Part shown: piece by piece, positions 52,801-57,912 of the stretch
Numbering within the stretch: the first letter of the stretch is position 1
Layout: each line of letters starts with the position of its first letter
Assembly (NCBI GenBank): GCA_009691845.1
Contig: SIAJ01000028.1
Span: 1 to 57,912, forward strand
Direction: 5' to 3'
Source: Gemmataceae bacterium
GTDB lineage: Bacteria > Planctomycetota > Planctomycetia > Gemmatales > Gemmataceae
Length of the DNA stretch: 57,912 bases
Program-made: the position numbers and the translations under genes
Notes under the pieces: model-generated
The model's input: the letters and a program-made list of their open reading frames with translations, nothing else
Told to the model about the DNA's origin: nothing
Database searches by the model: none

Positions 52801-54072
52801 GCCGCTTCAATCGAGGAGGCCCGGCAGCGATTGGCTTCGCTTCTGGTCGTCTTTCGTGCGGTCGGTGGCGATGATCGTCGTGTCGTGGTTCGTGACCTGA
52901 TCGGACTGCTCGCGCAGATTGTTCGCCATGAGTCGGCCACGTCGAACGACTGGTTTCAACTCGCTCAACTTCACCGTGTTGCCGGGGATCGAGTCGCGAC
53001 CCGAACGTGTCTGACGGAGTTGACCAAGCGGGAACCGAAGAACCTCTACTATCTCGCGGTGTCGGTTGATGATTGGCTCGCCGAAAATCGCCTTGAAGAG
53101 GTGCGAGCGTCGATCCCGAAGCTGGAAGAAGGCGTGTCCGATCTTCGCGTCGTCGGCTCCGCAGCCCGTTTTCACACATTGTCGAACGATGCCGCCTCCG
53201 TGTTAAATCTGGTCGAGCGATTCGTTCGCGTGGCCGATGCCGGCACGACCGACGGAGCCACTCGCCAACGTCAATCGGCCGAATTGCTCGATCAACTCGC
53301 GCGGCTGGCCGCATTCAAGGGGCTGTCCTGTGCGTCGCCATTGTTGGACGGGGCTTGTGAACGCTATCGTGCGTCTTTGCGTGCCTTTCCCGATGCCATC
53401 ACGCCGATGGTTGCGCTCCTGGCCTTTCATGGCAAGATCGATCCCGCGTTCGAGGAACTCGAACGGCAGAAAACCCGGCATTCCCCAATGACGCGAGTGA
53501 CTGCAGGCGTGGCGATCCTTCGCAGCGGACATGCCACGCCACGGCAGTTTCAAGCGGTGCAGGGCTGGATCGAAGAATCCATGGTCGCGAACGCTGGCTC
53601 ACTTCCGCTGAAGCTCAACCTCGCCGAGTTGCACGCACTCCGCCGGGATTTTGCGTCGGCCGAGGCCGTGTATCGGGAGCTCCTGGAGACCGAGCCGAAG
53701 AATGCGGTCGCACTGAACAATCTGGCGTGGATTCTTGCTCCTCGTCCGGAAGCGTCGGACCAGGCCATGAAATTCGCGGATCGTGCGATCGAGTTGTACG
53801 GGGCCTCCGGCGAGATGCTCGATACGCGGGCCCGTATTCTGATCTCGGCGGGGGAATACGACCGAGCGGTTGCCGACCTGACCGACGCGATTAACCTGGC
53901 CGGCACGCCATTGCGGTACTTCCACTTGGCACTCGCCCAACTCAAGCAGGAGAAGCCCGACGTGGCCGCGAAGACCTTCCGTGAAGCCAAGCGACGCGGG
54001 CTCGATTCGAAGTCGATCCACCCGTACGATCTGCCGACGTTTCAGATTCTGAATGAGAAGGCAGTTCAGTGA
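49867..54072 (+). CDS. Very large membrane-anchored TPR protein
   Basis: A 1401-residue protein. One membrane helix at about 9-28 (LLRLLALVILLGGGLAILRQ) and then nearly all helical tetratricopeptide-like repeats to the end. Typical units are ERGNMDKAVFYMRQYLEFRP, LGECLAAQNRPAEARKSFEA, LLLGQTAEKLRDSVLAAKHF and ISAGEYDRAVADLTDAINLA. The C-terminal LNNLAWILAPRPEASDQAMK is the best conserved. No enzymatic domain is visible. With its N-terminal anchor it should extend into the periplasm as a scaffold. Similar giant TPR proteins are frequent in planctomycetes, and some export clusters carry one, but no partner genes are beside it here. A tiny ORF overlaps its stop. Confidence 0.85.
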   Translation: MPTLNTKLLLRLLALVILLGGGLAILRQVQASRVPDSLLWQANAAAERGNMDKAVFYMRQYLEFRPDDHDTAIRLADLMLEKAVSIRDVTHAHFLYERVLREAPHRSDVARKLVTLCIRMSRYADATTHTERLIREFPADGVLRAQLGECLAAQNRPAEARKSFEAAVQSAPDHIRAYELLSRLLVRHFNKPADASAVLDRLILANSGQAEAYLIRSRFLKAQDRAEECMRDLDRVFLLDPENGEALVMSAELLQARGDVRRARETLRDTIATYPRFAHGYRALSWLELLSGNQADARSTLERGVVAIPDHPELLTPLADLWVEQGELTLVEDAIRRLEVRKDSTSRVSYLRGRVLMKQGKWNEALATLESLRTEAVGLTGLAAQLNLLIASCHERRGDRDGQIEALKRALAVDRNHLAARVALANAHLNAGRIDDCLKEYQAASASPYAGMGLHLTYASLRISRARVQGLPEEWKSIGTQIASIREKNPLAVEPAVISADWLAAQGKFEEAIKLLREEAAKRPGDARLWSALSSMLLRSHGTLAAAEAVSEGQLAAGESLELRLAQARVWAEDFQPGQERLARLEALPMSAGDAEKSRLHSAFLDLYESNRDVGGAMRMLTALASTNTQDTKSRRSLYRLAIDANPFNKGQWRYDSMHWQAELRRIEGNSSQSVAIVEALRSMTAPADEKRWNEIKILAASVLVSNPDDADAHLLLGQTAEKLRDSVLAAKHFESAARLEPLAIRYQESRLGFYLRAGNEEASERTLKALEADPRFSPLRFRAIIEGAIHQGGPESLSKCLAWLQPHLKREPRSAVWAGKLLENHGKVIDAIALYSQANQTAPNFADAWSARLLASSRLGEAGVKETMASCEKALGRKAFFSLCAECGSTVRSSIPTWAPTVATPEDRRAYAEACISTCEARGRLEDAVPVLTAFAEDKSAKPEDVAWAKQSLAALMAAMGSPEQKRGALNCLPKGQAASIEEARQRLASLLVVFRAVGGDDRRVVVRDLIGLLAQIVRHESATSNDWFQLAQLHRVAGDRVATRTCLTELTKREPKNLYYLAVSVDDWLAENRLEEVRASIPKLEEGVSDLRVVGSAARFHTLSNDAASVLNLVERFVRVADAGTTDGATRQRQSAELLDQLARLAAFKGLSCASPLLDGACERYRASLRAFPDAITPMVALLAFHGKIDPAFEELERQKTRHSPMTRVTAGVAILRSGHATPRQFQAVQGWIEESMVANAGSLPLKLNLAELHALRRDFASAEAVYRELLETEPKNAVALNNLAWILAPRPEASDQAMKFADRAIELYGASGEMLDTRARILISAGEYDRAVADLTDAINLAGTPLRYFHLALAQLKQEKPDVAAKTFREAKRRGLDSKSIHPYDLPTFQILNEKAVQ

Positions 54073-54209
54073 TGAGTGGGGCTCCACAATTCCCGTTGCT
54101 CATGCGTGAGTTGCCCATTGAGGTTAAACCCAACCGCCCGCTTTCGCTCTGCGGAGAGCTCCAGACGATTGATCTCCCGTTGACGCAAAGCCGCGTGCCA
54201 ATCGCATGA
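54072..54209 (+). CDS. Possible 45-aa ORF overlapping the TPR gene stop
   Basis: ATG 54072 shares its first base with the TGA of the TPR gene (TGATG), and the frame runs 45 codons to TGA. The product (MSGAPQFPLLMRELP then IEVKPNRPLSLCGELQTIDL) matches nothing I know. The ribosome-binding site is weak (AGAAGG about 10 bases upstream). The opposite strand also holds an open frame that reads as protein-like (DWHAALRQREINRLELSAER), so this may instead be a decayed gene fragment. Low confidence. Confidence 0.22.
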   Translation: MSGAPQFPLLMRELPIEVKPNRPLSLCGELQTIDLPLTQSRVPIA

Positions 54210-54325
54210 GGACACGGCGAGTGGAATCTGGGTTCTCGCTCGGCTGACGACGTTGCCTGCCCCCACCCTTCGCGGTTGAATTCCCGTAGAATATGCGCAC
54301 GATTCACCCTTATTGAAGGTCACTG

Positions 54326-55498
54326 ATGACCCAGCCTCGCGATCTTTCCGCCCTTCGTTCGCTAGAGCCACATCCGGGCAAGCCGCGTCACAAGACTCGC
54401 GAGGTCCGGGTCGGCGACAAGGTCGTCGGTGGCAATAACCCGATCTGGGTGCAGTCGATGACCACGACCGACACGTTCGACGTGGAGGCCACGGTCAAGC
54501 AGATCAAGCTGCTCGAAGCAGCGAAATGCGAGCTCGTACGCGTCACTGTGCCGAAGCCGGAGGATGCCGGGGCTCTCAGCGAGATCAAGAAACGGATCGG
54601 CATCCCGTTGATCTGCGATATTCACTTCGACTACAAGATGGCCCTGACCGCTCTCGATCATCCGGTCGACAAGATTCGCATCAATCCCGGCAACATCGGC
54701 GGGGCGGATCGCTTCAAACAAGTGGTTCGCAAGGCGAAGGATCGCGGGCTGCCCATGCGAATCGGCGTCAACGCGGGGAGCCTGGAACGCGAACTCGTCG
54801 AGAAATACGGCTTCCCGTGCCCGCCAGCCATGGTCGAAAGCGCCATCCGCTACATCGAGATGGCCGAGGCCGAGGGCTACCACGACATGATCATCTCGCT
54901 GAAATCGAGCGACGTGCTGACCGTGGTGGAAGCGTATCGCCTGTTCGCGAAGTATTGCGATTATCCCACGCACATTGGCGTCACGGAAGCAGGCAAGCCG
55001 CCGTACGCGGTCACGAAGAGTGCCTCTGGCCTAGCCCCCATTCTGCTCGACGGCATCGGCGACACGATCCGCATCAGCCTACTGGGCGACCCGGTTCCCG
55101 AAATCGCGGCCGCGTTCGACATTCTGCAAGCGACACAACGCCGGGTGCAAAAGCCCGAGCTGATCGCCTGCCCGACCTGCGGCCGACTGGCCATCGATTT
55201 GGAAAAGATCATCGCTGAACTCGAAAAGCGGCTCGAAGGCAAGACAACCCCCGTGAAGATCAGCGTGCTGGGCTGCGTGGTGAATGGCCCCGGTGAAGCG
55301 AGAGAAGCCGACATCGGCATCGCCGCAGGCAACGGCAAGGGGGTCATCTTCCGCAACGGCGAGATCGTGCGCAATGTGCTCGAAGCCGAGATGGTCGATG
55401 CGCTGATGGAGGAAGTGGCATATTGGGAAGCGAACAACATGAACAAGAAGCCGAGTGTGGCTGAGAACGGAAAGATGCGCTTGCCCGTGGTGGCGTAG
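54326..55498 (+). CDS. ispG: 4-hydroxy-3-methylbut-2-en-1-yl diphosphate synthase (flavodoxin/ferredoxin)
   Basis: A 390-residue iron-sulfur enzyme converting MEcPP to HMBPP in the MEP isoprenoid pathway. GGNNPIWVQSMTTTDTFDVE, LICDIHFDYKMALTA, KIRINPGNIGG, MRIGVNAGSLE and THIGVTEAG are conserved TIM-barrel blocks. Cluster cysteines are in CPTCGR and GCVVNGPGEAREADIG, the family's C-x2-C...C plus NGPGE. Length is that of the short bacterial form. ATG 54326 follows GAAGGTCACTG. The stop TAG is part of a REP GTAG. The protein supplies IPP/DMAPP needed by the UppS enzyme encoded in the same window. Confidence 0.97.
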   Translation: MTQPRDLSALRSLEPHPGKPRHKTREVRVGDKVVGGNNPIWVQSMTTTDTFDVEATVKQIKLLEAAKCELVRVTVPKPEDAGALSEIKKRIGIPLICDIHFDYKMALTALDHPVDKIRINPGNIGGADRFKQVVRKAKDRGLPMRIGVNAGSLERELVEKYGFPCPPAMVESAIRYIEMAEAEGYHDMIISLKSSDVLTVVEAYRLFAKYCDYPTHIGVTEAGKPPYAVTKSASGLAPILLDGIGDTIRISLLGDPVPEIAAAFDILQATQRRVQKPELIACPTCGRLAIDLEKIIAELEKRLEGKTTPVKISVLGCVVNGPGEAREADIGIAAGNGKGVIFRNGEIVRNVLEAEMVDALMEEVAYWEANNMNKKPSVAENGKMRLPVVA

Positions 55499-55545
55499 TT
55501 GCAGGCGGCTCGCCTGCAATATTCACGCAAGCGAGCCGTCTCCTC
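55495..55545. repeat. REP-like inverted pair supplying the ispG stop
   Basis: GTAG (55495-55498) is followed by the hairpin TTGCAGGC-GGCTC-GCCTGCAA, then after a short gap GCAAGCGAGCCGTC, an imperfect inverse of the first arm. The TAG inside GTAG terminates ispG. Confidence 0.75.
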
Positions 55546-55558
55546 TATTTCAGGCACT

Positions 55559-57433
55559 TCATTTCTCAATCTCCAACACATCAAACAACTGCCCATTCTG
55601 ATCGAATGCCTTGAACTCGAAGTGGCCGCCCTGGATGTTGACGTAGCAGAAGTGATAGTCGACGCGGATTTGGGCCTTGAACCAGGTGGGTAGTGGGCCG
55701 AAATCTTCGAGACGGCCGCCGCCGCCGCCGGAGGTGAGGTAGGTGACGCCGGTCTTGCGATCAATTTTTCCGGCCCGCAGCGGAAACGTTCGTTCGTAAA
55801 AATGGACGTGGCCGTTGAAGACGACGTCCACGTTGTGCTTCTCGTAAAGAGCCGCCAGGTTGCGGGTATTCAGATCGCCGAAGCGGGCGAACCCTTTGGT
55901 CGTGTCGCCATAATCGTCCGAGTCGCTCGTCCACACCGGATGATGGTGATAGACGAACTTCCATTTCGCCGTGGATTTGCCGAGTTGCTCATCGAGCCAT
56001 TTGTATTGCTCGCTCCCGGGCGGCAGCTTCTTGTTGCTATCGACGACAAAGAACTCGGCATTGCCGTAGCGATATTGGTAGTGGTACTCCGGGGCTGGCA
56101 GGCTGAAATACTTGTAGTACCAGGCGTGGTTCTTCTCGTGGTTGCCGATGGTCGGGAACACGGGACTGCGAGCGAACAGGTCGGCACACGGCCCGAATAA
56201 CTCGTGAACCCACTCGGCCTTGTCGGGCCCGTTATCAACGACGTCGCCGCAGTGCATGACGAAGTGCGGCCGGCGTTCGTACATCAGCTTCGCGATCTTG
56301 GCCGTGACCTTGGGATTTTTCTGCGTGTCGCCGATGACGGCGAACGAAAACGCCGAGTCCGGTTTCACGGCGGTCATGAATTGATAGAAGGGGCTCGTGA
56401 GCGTTGAGCCGCCTTCTACGGTCGTCGAGACGCGATAGATGAATCGCTCCTCGGGTGCGAGTCCGGTGATTGGGACTTCGTGGATCGCGACAGATGTTTT
56501 CACTTCCACTTTTTTCAGAGAGGCCGGTGTCGGCCCATACTCGACCACGGACGTGCCAGGTTGAGAAGTTTCCCACATCACTGTGATGCCGGTTTGTGTC
56601 GGCATTTGCAGATACGGGCGAATCACGAAACGGTTTGATCCGCCAGTGCTCGGAATCTCGGTGAGTGCCTTGTCGGTTGCGAAGCGGGCAGCGATGGCGT
56701 CCGCGCCCAAGGCCTGATGGAAGAGAGTCACCTCCTTGATGGCTCCACGCATCGGGTAATCTTCGTCCGCGTCGCGATAGCGGCCGATGACGAACGGGGC
56801 CTTCGGTGCATAGGCAATCGCCCCGGATTGTTGCTCGGACTCCGCGTCTTGTGTGCCGTTGACGAACAGCCGCAGTTTCTTGCCATCGTAAGTGCCGGCC
56901 ACGTGATGCCATTTTCCAGGCGTGAACGCGGTCTTCCCTTTCAGAATTGTCAGCTTGGATTGAGTCGCCTGGGCCGCCAGAGAGAAAGTGAAATGCGTTT
57001 CGTCGAAGCCCAGCAACCAACCACGTTCATTGTCGCCGTTATCTTGAATGATCCCGCAGATCCCGCCATAGCGTGTGCCTTCGTCGATGCGCACCCAGGC
57101 GGCAATCGTCATTGCCTGTTTTGGTAAGAACTCGGCCTCGGGTGCGACGTTGTTGCGAATCAGCACGAAGTCCGCGTCGGAGCGAAACTCGATGGCCTCG
57201 GTTGGTTTTCCCGCGAGCAGCACGGGAGTTCCCTGAAGCGTGGCTTCCAGCGAGCCAGCCGAGTCCGGAACCGTTTTGCCTTTGATTTTGGTGGAATCGA
57301 ATGCCCAAGTTGCGAAAGGACTCGCGTCCTTGCCGTCGGCGGCCGAGTCGCGACCGCGATGTAGAATCACCACGACTCCGAACGCGACCACGACAGCGAG
57401 GAGGACGCAAGCCTGGCGGAGGAGCTTCGACAT
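55559..57433 (-). CDS. LamG-like domain / purple acid phosphatase-type metallophosphoesterase
   Basis: A 624-residue exported protein. ATG 57433 has AAAGG about nine bases upstream and starts a membrane or signal segment (LLRQACVLLAVVVAFGVVVI). A LamG/concanavalin-like domain spans about 40-230 (MTIAAWVRIDEGTRYGGICG, GKWHHVAGTYDGKKLRLFVN). Then comes the fibronectin-like N-domain of purple acid phosphatases (RPYLQMPTQTGITVMWETSQ) and the catalytic domain with metal motifs GDTQ, MHCGDVVDNG, GNHEKNH, YHHHPVW and NGHVHFYERTFP. It is expected to hydrolyse phosphomonoesters outside the cytoplasm. It converges on ispG with a REP element between them. Confidence 0.9.
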   Translation of the reverse strand: MSKLLRQACVLLAVVVAFGVVVILHRGRDSAADGKDASPFATWAFDSTKIKGKTVPDSAGSLEATLQGTPVLLAGKPTEAIEFRSDADFVLIRNNVAPEAEFLPKQAMTIAAWVRIDEGTRYGGICGIIQDNGDNERGWLLGFDETHFTFSLAAQATQSKLTILKGKTAFTPGKWHHVAGTYDGKKLRLFVNGTQDAESEQQSGAIAYAPKAPFVIGRYRDADEDYPMRGAIKEVTLFHQALGADAIAARFATDKALTEIPSTGGSNRFVIRPYLQMPTQTGITVMWETSQPGTSVVEYGPTPASLKKVEVKTSVAIHEVPITGLAPEERFIYRVSTTVEGGSTLTSPFYQFMTAVKPDSAFSFAVIGDTQKNPKVTAKIAKLMYERRPHFVMHCGDVVDNGPDKAEWVHELFGPCADLFARSPVFPTIGNHEKNHAWYYKYFSLPAPEYHYQYRYGNAEFFVVDSNKKLPPGSEQYKWLDEQLGKSTAKWKFVYHHHPVWTSDSDDYGDTTKGFARFGDLNTRNLAALYEKHNVDVVFNGHVHFYERTFPLRAGKIDRKTGVTYLTSGGGGGRLEDFGPLPTWFKAQIRVDYHFCYVNIQGGHFEFKAFDQNGQLFDVLEIEK

Positions 57434-57763
57434 ATTCAAAACCTTTGGGAGCGAGTTTCGCGAGGCTATTGTATTCGAGTGCTGGAGGTTTTGCGGAACC
57501 CATCATGTCCCCTGCGGCGACTGGCGAGTTCCGCAAAGCCTTCCCCAGTCCTAGTAGGAATTGTCTGGAATTCTGGTTGGTGATGACCACTTTCCGCACC
57601 GCTCCCGGTCATCAAATCAATCTGACAACCGGTTAGAGTCGATTGCCGTAGCCGCACTCGTCAGAGTGCGGTTTTTCCGCTTTCTGACGAACGCGGCTAC
57701 ACGGATCGTCGCTAAGGCTCAGTTGGTTTCAAAACTCGGTCCTGAGGAATTTGTATAGGAACA
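57434..57763. other. Intergenic region up to the right-hand IS end
   Basis: About 330 bases with no supported gene. It contains the leader of the phosphatase gene and one REPIN-like element (57648-57700). Short plus-strand frames across it are low-information and have no ribosome-binding site. Unlike the left edge, no interrupted coding frame is evident next to the IS end. Confidence 0.5.
57648..57700. repeat. REPIN-like element (GTAGCCGCACTCG type)
   Basis: GTAG, hairpin CCGCACTC-GTCA-GAGTGCGG, a short T-rich spacer, then CCGCTTTC-TGAC-GAACGCGG and closing CTAC at 57700. It is the same family as 20971-21040, over 36 kb away. Confidence 0.85.
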
Positions 57764-57912
57764 CAGTACTGTCCGGCTATATGTCGAACAAGGATAGCTG
57801 TTTATGACTCGGCTCTTCGGCATTCTGCGATTTCTCATCAACAAACGCTTGAGAAATCGGGGTTTTCTCGAACAGCGTCAGGCTGAGGATTTGCAAAATT
57901 TCGCTCAGGCTC
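57764..57912 (-). mobile_element. IS4-family transposase, 3' end of a second element (truncated by window edge)
   Basis: Minus-strand frame entering at 57912 and stopping with TAG (57777-57779). The C-terminal tail (EILQILSLTLFEKTP then SHKQLSLFDI) matches the left-edge copy closely at both ends but differs in the middle, so it is a related but distinct element. GGACAGTACTG follows 2 bases after the stop (57764-57774), as on the left. The transposase reads toward the window interior, making the two copies inverted. Confidence 0.75.

Noticed and set aside
54066..54371. 101-codon minus-strand frame between the TPR gene and ispG
   Set aside because: Part of it looks protein-like, but it runs into the ispG start, has no ribosome-binding site and no known family. 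Kept only as a possible decayed fragment.
1..57912. Composite transposon defined by the two IS4 ends
   Set aside because: The elements differ in sequence and the interior is dominated by core genes with uniform codon usage, so mobility of the block as a unit is implausible.

Overview
The window reads as a stretch of a planctomycete chromosome, most likely a Gemmata-like member of the Gemmatales. Pointers are a ThuA/dehydrogenase/c-type cytochrome fusion of the PVC type, a DUF1501 remnant, a DUF1573 secreted protein, a Kdo hydroxylase, a planctomycete-type Y-family polymerase, very large TPR and secreted proteins, frequent GTG starts, and many intergenic palindromes. Most genes are housekeeping, so this looks like core chromosome rather than an island. 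I found no rRNA, tRNA or CRISPR array. All family calls are by-eye recognition; no search was run.

Layout. Positions 1-1050 are an IS-scarred zone: the 3' end of an IS4-type transposase, a proline-rich ORF that may be the tail of an interrupted gene, and a DUF1501 C-terminal remnant. Then come mnmG (1085-2917), an HTH-REC regulator (3501-4082), a HDOD-like histidine kinase, a Kdo hydroxylase and ComF (4197-7474), and a DUF1573 protein ending at a good terminator. A minus-strand pair (small planctomycete protein, Y-family polymerase) precedes a POT transporter and the 1439-residue ThuA/cytochrome protein. A minus block (nucleotidyltransferase-like, PLP aminotransferase, SDR) is followed by an SMP-30-like protein, RecQ, two small or hypothetical genes and an RluA-type pseudouridine synthase.

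From 26 to 36 kb: a parvulin-type PPIase (-), thrS (+), then minus-strand purA-uppS-cdsA, a secreted hypothetical, murB coupled to an FtsQ-like gene, and a Clp_N-ThiD2-ThiE fusion. From 36 to 42 kb: a TolC-like protein, two tandem PhnD-like binding proteins, and a type IIA topoisomerase A subunit. Then TfoX-like and degenerate sulfatase genes (-), an ABC-2 permease and a C45 peptidase. A tightly packed trio follows: a 95-aa unknown, an XPB-type helicase and a Bax1/DUF790 nuclease. The window closes with a 1401-aa TPR protein, ispG and a LamG/purple acid phosphatase (-). The right edge is a second, different IS4-type transposase 3' end, inverted relative to the first.

Two themes stand out. First, intergenic spaces hold at least ten inverted-repeat elements. 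Many start with GTAG followed by a hairpin and end with the inverse, which is the architecture of REP/REPIN elements mobilised by RAYT transposases. Several supply the stop codon of the adjacent gene (rluA, ispG, the thiE fusion) or abut a start codon (recQ). Second, there are unusual gene arrangements: the 95-aa ORF coupled to XPB-Bax1, an FtsQ-like gene coupled to a MurB with altered active-site residues, and the Clp_N-ThiD2-ThiE fusion.
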